A stretch of DNA of 64,000 nt, taken from positions 1,302,001 to 1,366,000 of the forward strand of contig NZ_JUGR01000001.1 in the NCBI RefSeq assembly GCF_000800015.1. Reading direction: 5' to 3'. The notes beneath the pieces were generated by a model. The model searched no databases. It worked only from the letters and a program-made list of their open reading frames with translations, and had not been told where the DNA came from. The position numbers and the translations under genes are program-made. Of this stretch, positions 26,091 to 35,316 are shown piece by piece; positions within the stretch are counted from its first letter, which is position 1; each line of letters starts with the position of its first letter. This stretch comes from Terriglobus sp. TAA 43. Its GTDB lineage: Bacteria > Acidobacteriota > Terriglobia > Terriglobales > Acidobacteriaceae.

Positions 26091-26777
26091 TTACACAGTG
26101 GGAACAATCGTTTCCGGAAACGGCTCACCATCCACCCACACCGCACCATCGACAAAGTGCTCCTTCTTCCAGATGGGCACCTGCTTCTTGATGGTGTCAA
26201 TCAGCCATCGGCAAGCATCAAACGCAGCGCCACGATGCGCGGAAGCCACGGCAATCAGGATGCTGGTCTCACCCACTTCAAGACGGCCGAGCCGATGCAC
26301 CACGGCGACATCGCGCACACCAAACTTCGCAATCGCCTCAGCGGCAAGCTGCTGCATCTGCGCCAGCGCCATCGCATCGTAAGCGGAATACTCCAGAAAC
26401 AGCGTCTGCCGCCCCCGCGTGTTGTTTCGCACGATGCCGTCGAAAACAGTCACAGCGCCATCCTCATCGGCCTTCAGCGCGTCCGTAATCGACTTCACAT
26501 CAATCACGTCATGTGTCAGCTCAACCCGCGAAGGCGCGCCACCACTCACTGGCGGCAACAGCGCCACCTCATCGTGCTTGGATAACTCCTGCGATGCCGT
26601 TGCATATTGCTGATTCACGGCAACCGCAATCTTCTCCCACAACGGTCCCAGCTCCGGCGACAGCACGCGATAGTAGCGCACCAGGTCGCCGACATTCGCG
26701 CCTGGGAATTGCTCCAGCACTTCCTCCGGGCCAAAGTGATCGCGAAGCACGCCGAAAAACAAGACACGCAACTGCAT
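26091..26777 (-). CDS. Fused molybdopterin synthase, MoaD-MoaE
   Basis: One chain carries both subunits of molybdopterin synthase, which converts cPMP to molybdopterin. Residues 1-80 are MoaD (QLRVLFFGVLRD, DEVALLPPVSGG); residues about 85-228 are MoaE (DGAVTVFDGIVRNNTRG, VHRLGRLEVGE, with lysines in KKQVPIWKKE, K197 and K204 aligning to the E. coli catalytic pair). The MoaD diglycine (79-80), which must be a free C-terminus for thiocarboxylation, is internal and followed by APSR. As with mycobacterial MoaX, cleavage after GG is expected; this is inference. Start ATG 26777 begins MoaD; ATG 26789 is also possible. Confidence 0.9.
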   Translation of the reverse strand: MQLRVLFFGVLRDHFGPEEVLEQFPGANVGDLVRYYRVLSPELGPLWEKIAVAVNQQYATASQELSKHDEVALLPPVSGGAPSRVELTHDVIDVKSITDALKADEDGAVTVFDGIVRNNTRGRQTLFLEYSAYDAMALAQMQQLAAEAIAKFGVRDVAVVHRLGRLEVGETSILIAVASAHRGAAFDACRWLIDTIKKQVPIWKKEHFVDGAVWVDGEPFPETIVPTV

Positions 26778-26822
26778 GTCCTCCAGCATACGTGCATCGC
26801 AGAACTTGGTAATGGCTACCAG

Positions 26823-27575
26823 TTATCGGAGAAAGCTAAGCAGGGATTGGTTGAACTGCTCCGCGGCCTCTACGTTGGAGAGGTGCGCGGCGGATAGCGT
26901 TTGCTGCTGAGTATTGGGAATCTGGCTGTGAAGGAACTGCGCGTCTGCGATGGTGCAAACTGCGTCGTGTTCGCCAGCAATGATCAGAGAAGGTGCGGTG
27001 ATGTTGGCAATTTCACCGCGTAGATCACACGTGCGGAGAGCTTCGCAGCAAGCAATGTAGCCTTCCGGGTTGCAGGCAAGCATGCCTTCGTCGATGGAAG
27101 CTATGACTTCGGGATGTGATGTGGCAAAGGGCGCGGTGAACCAGCGGGAGATAACCGTATCTGCGATGGAGGCCATACCGTTGGCGCGGACTTCGGCGAT
27201 GCGCTTTTGCCAGCCTTCTTCTGTGCCAACTTTTGCGGCAGTGTTGCAGAGGATCAGCTTTTCAACCCGATTTGGCGCGTGGATACCGAGCCACTGACCG
27301 ATGACGCCGCCCAGGGAAATGCCGCAGAAGTGTGCACTGCGGATGTTGTGGCGATCAAGGAGTTGCAACACGTCGTTGCCGAGAACGGCGATGGGGTATG
27401 GCCCGGCTGGTGATGGGCTGGCGCCGTGTCCCCGCATGTCATAACGCAGGACGCGGAAGTGTTGTGTGAGCGCCTGCATTTGCGGCTGCCACATCTGCAG
27501 GCGTGCGCCGAGCGACGTGGAGAGCACGATGCATGGCGCATCGCGCTCTCCCACGAGTTCATGATGAAGGATCAT
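26823..27575 (-). CDS. Alpha/beta hydrolase, 3-oxoadipate enol-lactonase-like
   Basis: 250-residue alpha/beta hydrolase. FRVLRYDMRGHGAS, nucleophile elbow FCGISLGGVIGQWL, the acid region IAGEHDAVC and the histidine in SAAHLSNVEAAEQF match PcaD-type enol-lactonases. No other protocatechuate genes are present, so the lactonase assignment is by family resemblance only. Its ATG overlaps the end of the OmpA-like gene by 17 bp. Confidence 0.8.
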   Translation of the reverse strand: MILHHELVGERDAPCIVLSTSLGARLQMWQPQMQALTQHFRVLRYDMRGHGASPSPAGPYPIAVLGNDVLQLLDRHNIRSAHFCGISLGGVIGQWLGIHAPNRVEKLILCNTAAKVGTEEGWQKRIAEVRANGMASIADTVISRWFTAPFATSHPEVIASIDEGMLACNPEGYIACCEALRTCDLRGEIANITAPSLIIAGEHDAVCTIADAQFLHSQIPNTQQQTLSAAHLSNVEAAEQFNQSLLSFLR

Positions 27576-29328
27576 TGGGTTGCGCTACCTGACCGGCTGG
27601 CGGTTGAAAGGTCTGATCGGAGGACGCTGGCGCCACAGACGTGTCTGTGTTCTGCGTTGCTGCCTTTGGCTTGCGCGTTGTGGTGCGGCGTCGCGGATGT
27701 GTTGTCGCTGGTGCTCCGGTGCGGCCATACGACTCGCTGTGGTGTACGACGGCGCGTTCGTTGATCGCGCGGCCTTCTTCGTTGAACGTGGAACCGACGG
27801 ACAGGTAAACGTTCTGTACCTGCGCGATGCCCCCATCCTTCACGCGGACCTTGATGCGCGAGGCGTCGATTCCCTTCTCTCGTGTGAGATAGAGCTTCAC
27901 GTTCACCGCACGCTCTGCAGCCATCGCCACGCTTTCACGTGATGTGTGATCGCCGAGGATGACGAGTGTCGCGTCCTGCTGACGCTGCAGCGAGAGCGCC
28001 ACACCGTCGAGGCATGCCTTGCCTTCGTTGTCGACGCGCGCGGGACGACGCCGATCGCGCTCGAAGGAGACAGAACACATGTCGCTTTGCAACGGCAGCG
28101 GCGCAAGGTTGGGATCGGTTGTATAGGTTTCGCGTAGCGTGACCGGAATGGTGACGGCAGCGGAAGCCATTTGGCCGTGGTCGTCGCGCGCGTTGCAGGT
28201 GACGGTGATGGTCGTGTTGCTACTCGTGACGGTGTTGACGTCACGTGAGACCGGCGCGGTGATAGTGGCCGTGTTGCCGTTCACGTTGAGGCGGCCGCTG
28301 GTGGAGTTGAAGGCGTACACAAGCGGGCGGTTGTCCGGGCTGATGCCGGTTGCCGTCACGGTAGCGTTGCCTCCCGGAGCCACACTGGTGGGCGATGCGA
28401 TGCAGCTTACCGTGGGCGGCTGCGGCTGGCGGGCGGAGAAGGCAGCGCTGCACTGCGCGGCGCGTCTGCCCTGCGTGACGAGGCCGGTCACGCGATAGTC
28501 GCCTGCAGGAAGACCAGCGGTATCGATGATGGCGTTGTCAGAACCACCGCCAAGGATCATGCCGCCGGTGGTGTGCCATGTGTACTGCATGGGCTTTAGA
28601 ACATCGAAGCCGAGAATCTGCGAGTTGACGGTGACACGGTCCCCCGCGATGCCGTCGACGCGGTTGGCGGAGCAACTCATCTGCGGTTGCATATCCAGGC
28701 GGTGATGACCGCCGAAACGGAAGACCAACCCTGTGCTGGCATTGAGTGTGTTGTTCTTGGCGATGCCGCCGGAGAGACCATCGGCGGAAGATGGACCGAA
28801 GTCTACGTGGTTGTATTCGTAGTCGCCCTGAAAGAGTCGTACAGCGAGCCAGTCGTGGTGGTACGTGGGTACCCAGTCAAGGCCAACACCTGCGGTGGCG
28901 TTCCACCCGTATTTGCGACCGTTATTCGCAGGACCGCCAAGGAACGTAGAACCGCCGAGCACGTGGACGAAGGGTGTGAAGCGATGCGCGGAGGTCTGGA
29001 ACTGGAGTCCCAGATCCATGTTGCCTTCGGGGCCGTGGGCGTCGTCCACATGCGAACCGAATTGCGCCGTCACGCCTAGCCACGGGCGCAGAAAGTAGGT
29101 TGCACTGCCTATCGCGCCAAACTTCACATCGGGAAATGGGACGTTGTTGATGCTGGCGTCGATGGGATGCCAGTAGGAGTAGCCCGTATAAATCTGCACC
29201 CGCGGCGCATCAAGTTCGCCAGAGGAAGACGGTAGTGCCTGTGCGTTAAGGGACGTTGCGTACGCAGCACTGAGAAACATCGCGACCGTGGCTCGACGGA
29301 CAAGAATGCGGGGGGACAATCCGGGCAT
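27559..29328 (-). CDS. Outer-membrane barrel with OmpA-like C-terminal domain
   Basis: Exported protein of about 589 residues from ATG 29328 (signal RILVRRATVAMFLSAAYA). The first 200 residues are an eight-strand-like barrel (VQIYTGYSYWHP, YFLRPWLGVTAQFGSH). The middle has two immunoglobulin-like repeats opening with CSANRVDG and SCIASPTSVAPGGNATVTA. The C-terminal part (MCSVSFERDRRRPARVDNEGKA onward, ATLVILGDHTSRESVAMAAERA) has OmpA peptidoglycan-binding-like order. The last 60 residues are Thr/Pro/Lys-rich and low in complexity. Probable cell-wall anchoring role. Confidence 0.8.
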   Translation of the reverse strand: MPGLSPRILVRRATVAMFLSAAYATSLNAQALPSSSGELDAPRVQIYTGYSYWHPIDASINNVPFPDVKFGAIGSATYFLRPWLGVTAQFGSHVDDAHGPEGNMDLGLQFQTSAHRFTPFVHVLGGSTFLGGPANNGRKYGWNATAGVGLDWVPTYHHDWLAVRLFQGDYEYNHVDFGPSSADGLSGGIAKNNTLNASTGLVFRFGGHHRLDMQPQMSCSANRVDGIAGDRVTVNSQILGFDVLKPMQYTWHTTGGMILGGGSDNAIIDTAGLPAGDYRVTGLVTQGRRAAQCSAAFSARQPQPPTVSCIASPTSVAPGGNATVTATGISPDNRPLVYAFNSTSGRLNVNGNTATITAPVSRDVNTVTSSNTTITVTCNARDDHGQMASAAVTIPVTLRETYTTDPNLAPLPLQSDMCSVSFERDRRRPARVDNEGKACLDGVALSLQRQQDATLVILGDHTSRESVAMAAERAVNVKLYLTREKGIDASRIKVRVKDGGIAQVQNVYLSVGSTFNEEGRAINERAVVHHSESYGRTGAPATTHPRRRTTTRKPKAATQNTDTSVAPASSDQTFQPPAGQVAQPNDPSS

Positions 29329-29400
29329 GATGAATGCCACTATATCCCGCCGCAGACCGAATGTGACTGGCGCGACTGGGTTTGGCATACAAATGCGACA

Positions 29401-29426
29401 AAGGCCACCCAAGCTTGGATGGCCTT
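29401..29426 (-). terminator. Hairpin after the TonB_C-like gene
   Basis: AAGGCCA and TGGCCTT enclose the palindrome CCAAGCTTGG. The minus-strand tail is TGTCGCATTTG, with a poor T-run. Likely a weak terminator, possibly in both directions. Confidence 0.45.
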
Positions 29427-29467
29427 CGTCGCACAGCAGGTTTTGAGGCCTGCCCTGAGGGAGTGTC

Positions 29468-29884
29468 TTAGCGGAGTGCTACGTGCAGGGTGACCGGAAC
29501 AGCAACCGGCTGACCGTCGAGCGTGCCTGCCTTATAACGAACCTTGCTAACAGCGTCAGACACCTTAGCAGCGGTCAGAGCATCGATCGGCGTAACAACC
29601 TTTACGTTCTCGGGAACACCAGCTTCATTCACGGTGTACTGAACGGTGACGTCAGAAACGTGCGGCGTGTTCAACGAACCAGCGAGCTTCACTTCCGTCA
29701 GACGGATGGGAGCAACGATACCGCTGAAGATGCGCGGCTTGGCAGCGTTGATTGCGCTTGCCTGGAATCCAAAGGCCGGAGCGTCAACGGAAGCAACCAG
29801 GTGAGAGATGCCGGAGTGCAGAGCCTGTGCAGGAGCTGCGGCGGGAACGATAGCGAGAAGAGCGGCGGCGAGGACAGAGCGCAT
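29468..29884 (-). CDS. Small secreted protein with TonB C-terminal-like domain
   Basis: 138 residues: signal peptide MRSVLAAALLAIVPAAAPA, then a region of about 90 residues resembling TonB_C (VTVQYTVNEAGVPENVKVV, VSKVRYKAGTLDGQPVAVPV). There is no transmembrane anchor beyond the signal and no Pro-rich linker, so it is not a normal TonB. Such stand-alone domains may take part in periplasmic energy-transduction or just share the fold. The ATG is preceded by AAGGAGAT. Confidence 0.72.
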   Translation of the reverse strand: MRSVLAAALLAIVPAAAPAQALHSGISHLVASVDAPAFGFQASAINAAKPRIFSGIVAPIRLTEVKLAGSLNTPHVSDVTVQYTVNEAGVPENVKVVTPIDALTAAKVSDAVSKVRYKAGTLDGQPVAVPVTLHVALR

Positions 29885-30072
29885 TGGGTGATCTCCTTAT
29901 TTCGATCGGCTTGCGTTAACTGTTAATCGAGGCGTCCCTCGGTGTGTTCAACACCAAAATAAATCCATCAAGCAATCGCTGTCAAACATTTTCTGAAATT
30001 ATTTCGCATGTTCGATTAACAGCCTTATTTTGCACATATTTAGTCAGCCGGTGCGGTTACCGATATGCAAAC

Positions 30073-30105
30073 AGAGAGGCCGCCTTGCAAAAAGGCGGCC
30101 TCTCT
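30073..30105 (-). terminator. Terminator-like hairpin after the CocE-like gene
   Basis: A 14-bp perfect stem AGAGAGGCCGCCTT with a short A-rich loop; the minus-strand side ends in GTTTG. It lies 29 bp after the stop codon of the gene at 30134. Confidence 0.75.
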
Positions 30106-30133
30106 GAGTTGGTTGCTTTGGTATGGGTGATGT

Positions 30134-32176
30134 CTAGTTCTTCAGGTCCACCGGAACGACCGGGAGGCTGATGAAGGTGGCCTTCCCTGCTTCGTGGAAC
30201 ACTTTCTGCGTTGCCTTCTCGTAATCCGAGGGCTTCGCGTTGAAGATGTTGGGCACATACTTCTGCGGGTTGCGATCGTAGAGCGGGAATAGCGAGCTCT
30301 GGATCTGAACCATGATGCGATGGCCCGGCTGGAAGACGTGGTTCACGTTGGGCATGTCCCACTTGAAGGTGAGCGCTTCGCCGGACTTAAGCGGCTCCGG
30401 CTTTTCAAAGCTGTTGCGATAGCGTCCGCGGAAGATGTCCATGGAGATGGGCAGCTCATAGCCGTTCATCTCGCTGGTGTGGCCATCCGGGAAGACATCG
30501 ATCAGCTTCACGACCCAGTCGCTGTCGGTGCCGCTGGTGCTGGCGACGAGGTTGACCTTGGGAACGCCACTGACGCGGAGGGGTTCCTTCAGCACGTCGC
30601 TGGTATAGACCAGGACGTCCGGGCGACCGTCGATGAAGCGCTGATCGTGCATCAGCCACGTCTGCCATCCACTGTTTTCAATGGGGCGCGGAAGGAATGG
30701 GACGGGGTTTGCGGGATCAGAGACGTACTCGTCGGCCTTGCCTGCGCCGGTGGGCGCATCAAAGCTGAGCTTGCCGTTGGCGCCGAGGTAAAGGGGCTTG
30801 GGTTTCCAGTCGCAACCGGATTCGCAGGAGAGCGGCCACTTGGTGGGCGTGTCCCAACGATTCTCGCCTGTGTTGTAGATGTACACCGGCTTGATATCAG
30901 CCTTGGGACCGTTTTCGCGCAGGTAGGTGTTGAAGAACGGCAACTGCACGTTGTCGCGGAACCAGGCGGTGGTGTCGCCGTCCCACATGAGCGGGCCGGT
31001 CTGCTTGCCTTCTCGGTTGATCTGCGAGTGGAACCAGGGGCCCATCGCAAGGATGTTCATGGTGTTGGTCTTGTCTTTGGGCTCCCATGCGGCGTAAGAG
31101 TGGTTCGCGCCGTACATGTCTTCCTGATCCCAGAGACCCTGCAACCACATGGTGGGAACAGTCAGGTCAGCCTTGGCGATGAGCTTGTCCAGCGCCTGCG
31201 ACTGCCAGTAGGCATCGTATGCGGGGTGGTTTTCGACCATCTTCCAGAAGGGCAACTGTTCCTGTCCCTGCCAACGCGCGAAGTCGCCAGCGGAACCGAG
31301 CTTGCGGAAGTTCTCGTAGTCGTCGCTGCCCTCGTGCGTGGCGCGTGCACCGGCTCCTCGCGCAGAGGTCTGCGAGATGAAGTAGTCCAACATGCGCTGG
31401 CGGAAAGCGCCGTACTGGAACCAGTCATCGCCCATCCAGCCGTCGACCATGGGGCTTTCCGGGATGGCTGCCTTCAGCGCAGGATGCGGATGCAGCAGCG
31501 CCATGACGACGGTGAATCCTTCATAGGACGAGCCGATCATGCCGACACGACCGTTCGATTCCGGCACGTTTTTCACGAGCCAGTCGATGGTGTCATAGGC
31601 GTCTGTGGTGTCGTCTGCGCCGGTGGGGTTCCATGGACCAACGGGCGGCGGCGTCATGAGATAGACGCCTTCCGAGCCATACTTGCCGCGGACGTCCTGA
31701 TAGATGCGAATGTAGCCGTCACGCACGAAGACCTCATCGCTTAGGTTCAATTCGTCAACCATGTGCGAGGCGGGCGGCTTCACGGCTCCGGGGCCGGCGG
31801 GACCACCTGCGCCAGGACGACGTCCTGCGGCCGGCGCAGCCGGTTCCGGGGTGCGCGCGGCGTGGGCGCGGGCTGCGGCGTTGTAGCAGGTACGCGTCAT
31901 CAGCATGGGCGCGTTCTTCACGCCCTTGGGGATCACGATGACAGTGTAGAGCTTGGTGCCGTCGCGCATGGGGATCATGACGACGCGCTTTTCATAGTCC
32001 AGCGGCAGAGGCGGCTGCTGCATGGGCGGATCATGCCTGGGCGGCGTGAACGTAGGCGGAATCATGTTCTTGTCCGTGGGCCGCGTACCGAGCGGTTCCT
32101 GGGCATGAAGCGAAGCGGCGGAAGCACTGACCAGTACGGCCAGCGTCGCCATAGCAAGACGGCGTGTTGCGAGCAT
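30134..32176 (-). CDS. CocE/NonD family hydrolase (X-Pro dipeptidyl-peptidase S15-like)
   Basis: Exported serine hydrolase of 680 residues (signal MLATRRLAMATLAVLVSAS). The nucleophile elbow is VGMIGSSYEGF, with an upstream DGYIRIYQDVRGKYGSEG oxyanion strand and ANHSYAAWEPK region; the C-terminal jelly-roll (DSDWVVKLIDVFPDGHTSEMN, PGHRIMVQIQSSLFP) is typical of the family. Members cleave Xaa-Pro dipeptides, cocaine-type esters or glutaryl amides; the substrate is unknown. N-terminal Pro-rich segment and a Gly/Ala-Pro linker near residue 115 are lineage-specific. Confidence 0.9.
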   Translation of the reverse strand: MLATRRLAMATLAVLVSASAASLHAQEPLGTRPTDKNMIPPTFTPPRHDPPMQQPPLPLDYEKRVVMIPMRDGTKLYTVIVIPKGVKNAPMLMTRTCYNAAARAHAARTPEPAAPAAGRRPGAGGPAGPGAVKPPASHMVDELNLSDEVFVRDGYIRIYQDVRGKYGSEGVYLMTPPPVGPWNPTGADDTTDAYDTIDWLVKNVPESNGRVGMIGSSYEGFTVVMALLHPHPALKAAIPESPMVDGWMGDDWFQYGAFRQRMLDYFISQTSARGAGARATHEGSDDYENFRKLGSAGDFARWQGQEQLPFWKMVENHPAYDAYWQSQALDKLIAKADLTVPTMWLQGLWDQEDMYGANHSYAAWEPKDKTNTMNILAMGPWFHSQINREGKQTGPLMWDGDTTAWFRDNVQLPFFNTYLRENGPKADIKPVYIYNTGENRWDTPTKWPLSCESGCDWKPKPLYLGANGKLSFDAPTGAGKADEYVSDPANPVPFLPRPIENSGWQTWLMHDQRFIDGRPDVLVYTSDVLKEPLRVSGVPKVNLVASTSGTDSDWVVKLIDVFPDGHTSEMNGYELPISMDIFRGRYRNSFEKPEPLKSGEALTFKWDMPNVNHVFQPGHRIMVQIQSSLFPLYDRNPQKYVPNIFNAKPSDYEKATQKVFHEAGKATFISLPVVPVDLKN

Positions 32177-32247
32177 TGGAGACGTCCCCTGCGAATCTTT
32201 AAATATGCCGGAATTATCGCAGGTGAAATGCGCTTCGCGATAGCGAC

Positions 32248-33219
32248 TTACTGCGGCAATACGAGTTCGTCCAAGGCCATGAATTCTTTCAGTACCGGGT
32301 CGTCGCTGTGTTCCAGCTCTTCCAGCGTGCCGAAGAAACGCGCTGTTCCCTCGTGCAGAAACAATAAGCGGTCTGCCAGTTTCTTCGCGAAGCGCATGTC
32401 ATGCGTGACGACAATGCTGGTGAGGTGAAGCTGTCGCTTGAGGCGTTCGATGAGGTCGCCGAGCAGGTGCCCGATCAACGGATCGACCATGGTCGTAGGC
32501 TCGTCGTAGAGGATGGCTTCCGGTTGCGATGCGAGGGCGCGCGCAATGGCGACGGAACGCTTCATGCCGGTAGAAAGGTCGCTGGGCAGCAGGTCGTCCA
32601 TACCGGCGACGCCGACCATCTCGAGCAAACCCTTCACAATCTGGCGGATCTGCTCTTCGTCGAGTTCGTTCTTTTCGCGAAGTGGGAAGGCTACGTTTTC
32701 ACCCACCGAAAAGGAATCAAAGAGCGCGCCGTTTTGAAAGACCATCGTGACCTTGCGGCGCACGGCAAGCATTTCTCGTTCGGTGAAGCTGCAGATGTTT
32801 TCACCCGCGACGCGGATCATTCCCTTGTCGGGCTTTAAAAAGCCCATCAACATTTGCAATGAAACGGATTTACCCACGCCAGAGCGACCGAGAATGCAGA
32901 GGGTTTCGCCGGGACGCACGAAAAAGCTGACATCCTCCAGAACCTTGAAACCGCCAAAGGATTTGTAGACGTGCTGGAAGGCGATGTAAGGCTTGTTGCT
33001 CTCGTCGATGTTGGTTTCGTTCTGCTCTGCTGCCTGTTCGAAGAATTCGCCGACTTCCTCGGCAACATCCTCCGAGACCGCCTCCACCAATGGCTTATTC
33101 AGTTCCTCTTCGCTGGTGTTCTCTGCGATTGCATGCATGCCTTCATGGTTAGGCTGCAACTGCTCCACGTGTTCCGCAGGCTCTTTCTGCGAGCCATTTT
33201 CCTGTATGCCGTCTGCCAT
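32248..33219 (-). CDS. MlaF-type ABC transporter ATP-binding protein with acidic N-terminal extension
   Basis: ATPase of 323 residues of the lipid-trafficking Mla (Ttg2A) family. Walker A ILGRSGVGKSVSLQML, Q-loop MVFQNGALFDSFSVGENV, signature DLSTGMKRSVAIARAL, Walker B ILYDEPTTMVDP and H-loop VVTHDMRFAKKL fit MlaF. Residues 1-75 are an unusual Glu/Asn-rich extension. Adjacent MlaE, MlaD and MlaC genes are missing; it follows mobA after 4 bp, so the operon is mixed. Cargo would be phospholipids between membranes, by family. Confidence 0.85.
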   Translation of the reverse strand: MADGIQENGSQKEPAEHVEQLQPNHEGMHAIAENTSEEELNKPLVEAVSEDVAEEVGEFFEQAAEQNETNIDESNKPYIAFQHVYKSFGGFKVLEDVSFFVRPGETLCILGRSGVGKSVSLQMLMGFLKPDKGMIRVAGENICSFTEREMLAVRRKVTMVFQNGALFDSFSVGENVAFPLREKNELDEEQIRQIVKGLLEMVGVAGMDDLLPSDLSTGMKRSVAIARALASQPEAILYDEPTTMVDPLIGHLLGDLIERLKRQLHLTSIVVTHDMRFAKKLADRLLFLHEGTARFFGTLEELEHSDDPVLKEFMALDELVLPQ

Positions 33220-33223
33220 TTCT

Positions 33224-33883
33224 TTATTCAGATGCGCGTTGCGGAAAAGTGTTCTCCGTGCGCAGCAGCTCCTTCGCAGCCTCGAAATCGTCCGGCATAT
33301 TTACATTTGTGAACCAGATGGACGCCGTGAGTTCATCCGTTAGCTTTTCCGCGGGAAGAACGCACATACCCAGCGGACAGACTGCATCGGCGGCATCGCG
33401 AAGCACCGGCAATAGTGTACGTCGGCCCGAATGCAGTGCCTGCGCAACAACTTCACGTGTGGAACGGTGCAGCACCACGGGAAGCGGCTGGAGCTTGCCA
33501 GGCGAATGGAAACAGGCAACGTTCGGCTTGCCGTTGTCCGTTGCCCGATTCAGTAGTTCCTGCATTGCGGATGAAGGCAGAAGAGGCACGTCAACAGGCA
33601 CAACCAGCAGCCACTCTTCACGCGCATCGTGCAGCGCCGTGTCAAGACCACTGAGGGGGCCGCTGGCTGCAATGCGATCGACGACAACACGACCATATGG
33701 GGCGAGCTGTTCGCCGTGAGGCTCACTGCCACAAAGGATGGAGACATCGCTGCATACCTGTTCCAGTTTGAGCAGGGCCATCTGCAGCAGCGTATAGCCG
33801 TTGATGCGCAGCAACGATTTGTCGCGGCCCATGCGCGAACTCTGGCCACCGGCCAGCACGTAGCCGCTGGCGTTTGGCTTCAT
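33224..33883 (-). CDS. mobA: Molybdenum cofactor guanylyltransferase
   Basis: Adds GMP to Mo-molybdopterin to form bis-MGD. 219 residues. N-terminal nucleotide loop GYVLAGGQSSRMGRDKSLLRI, Mg-binding VPVDVPLLP (about residues 95-103) and central VVDRIAASGPLSGL all match. The ATG overlaps the end of the upstream M20 gene by 4 bp (ATGA) and MlaF starts 4 bp after its stop codon. With moaDE and modABC it shows that molybdoenzymes are used. Confidence 0.92.
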   Translation of the reverse strand: MKPNASGYVLAGGQSSRMGRDKSLLRINGYTLLQMALLKLEQVCSDVSILCGSEPHGEQLAPYGRVVVDRIAASGPLSGLDTALHDAREEWLLVVPVDVPLLPSSAMQELLNRATDNGKPNVACFHSPGKLQPLPVVLHRSTREVVAQALHSGRRTLLPVLRDAADAVCPLGMCVLPAEKLTDELTASIWFTNVNMPDDFEAAKELLRTENTFPQRASE

Positions 33884-35247
33884 TGGCCCGCGTGCACCAG
33901 GAAGCGCACAATGGATTCTGTACCGCGGTAGAAGTTGCTGATGTTGAACTTTTCATTCGGCGCGTGCAGATTGTCATCCGGCAGACCGAAACCCATCATT
34001 ACCGTGGGGACGTGTAACTGCCGCGCGAAGTCGCCCACAACGGGGATGGAACCGCCGCCGCGCACAAAGACCGTTTCCTTGCCGAAGACTTCACGCATAG
34101 CTTCCGTTGCTGCATGAATAAAGGGATTGTCTGTGCCAACGACGATAGGATCGCCGGAATGGATCATGCGGACTTCTGCGGATACGCCACGTGGGACGAT
34201 GGTTGCCACGTAGTCCTGAAGCTTGCGGAAGGTATCGGCTGGGGTCATCCCCGGCACAAGACGCAACGATACTTTCGCCAATGCTTTTGCGGGGATTACG
34301 GTCTTTGCACCTGCTCCGGTGAAACCGCCGGGCATGCCATGTACATCCAGCGTGGGGCGTGCCCAAGTGCGTTCCAGCACAGAGTAGCCGGGCTCGCCCG
34401 TAAGTTCACTGCTGCCTACTTCGGTTTCACGATAGTGCTCCTCGTTAAAGGGCAATGACTTCCATGCGGCGAGTTCCGCGTCGGTTGGCTTTTGCAGGCT
34501 GTCGTAAATACCGGGGATGAGGATGCGGCCGTCAGCGTCTTTCAACTTTGCAATGATCTGAGAGAGTGCCACAAACGGGTTCGGCGCAGCGCCACCGTAC
34601 ATGCCGCTATGCAGGTCGGTCTTTGCGCCGCGTACTTCAATCTCGGTGTAGATCATGCCGCGCAGGCCGACACACAACGTGGGAAGATCGGGCGCGAACA
34701 ATTCCGTATCGCATACGAGAGCTACGTCACACTTCACTTCTTCCGGGTGTGCGCGCAGGTATTCAGCAATGCCTTCGCCACCGACTTCCTCTTCCCCCTC
34801 AGCCAGCACGCGCACATTGACTGGCAACGATCCACTCTTCAACAGAGCTTCGAGCGCCTTCACCTGCATCCAGAGTTGGCCTTTGTCATCAACTGCGCCG
34901 CGTGCATAGATATTGCCATTCCGCACCTCGGGTTCAAAGGGTGGCGAGAGCCACTCATCAAGCGGATCGGGCGGCTGCACATCATAATGGCCATAGCAAA
35001 GCACGGTGGGTTTGCCTGCAGCGTGAAGATAGTCTGCGTAGACCAAGGGATGGCCTGCGGTTTCAATCAGCCGCACGTTCTCCATGCCGATGCGCTTCAA
35101 TTCCGCGGCAAGAAATTCTGCTGCGCGACGAACATCACCTGCGTTTTCCGGCAATGTGCTGATGGATGGGATGCGCAGAAACTGCTTCAACTCGTCCAAC
35201 GCGTTGGCCTTATTTGCTTCGATAAATTGCAGCGCGGTATCCAGCAT
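33880..35247 (-). CDS. M20 family dipeptidase
   Basis: Zinc aminoacyl-dipeptidase of about 455 residues from ATG 35247, which has GGAAGGA upstream; the longest frame (35304) adds non-family residues. Zinc ligands: CYGHYDVQP, ARGAVDDKGQ, EGEEEVGGEG (Glu general base), and CDTELF; dimerisation-domain DLHSGMYGGAAPNP, and the late MMGFGLPDDNLHAPNEKF histidine. It belongs to the carnosinase-like class acting on small peptides. Confidence 0.93.
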   Translation of the reverse strand: MLDTALQFIEANKANALDELKQFLRIPSISTLPENAGDVRRAAEFLAAELKRIGMENVRLIETAGHPLVYADYLHAAGKPTVLCYGHYDVQPPDPLDEWLSPPFEPEVRNGNIYARGAVDDKGQLWMQVKALEALLKSGSLPVNVRVLAEGEEEVGGEGIAEYLRAHPEEVKCDVALVCDTELFAPDLPTLCVGLRGMIYTEIEVRGAKTDLHSGMYGGAAPNPFVALSQIIAKLKDADGRILIPGIYDSLQKPTDAELAAWKSLPFNEEHYRETEVGSSELTGEPGYSVLERTWARPTLDVHGMPGGFTGAGAKTVIPAKALAKVSLRLVPGMTPADTFRKLQDYVATIVPRGVSAEVRMIHSGDPIVVGTDNPFIHAATEAMREVFGKETVFVRGGGSIPVVGDFARQLHVPTVMMGFGLPDDNLHAPNEKFNISNFYRGTESIVRFLVHAGQ

Positions 35248-35316
35248 GCTTCTACGTCCTTCCAAATTTCTTATGTTTGTTGCGGCGAAACTGCATACAG
35301 GCAAACAATCAGATGC

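Noticed and set aside
30320-31744. Open frame of 474 codons on the plus strand
   Set aside because: It lies antisense to the CocE-like hydrolase, which has clear catalytic motifs and a signal peptide; the mirror frame has no recognisable family or SD.
34492-35316. Long plus-strand frame in front of the methyltransferase
   Set aside because: It runs antisense through the M20 peptidase; only the part from ATG 35317 has SAM-binding motifs.
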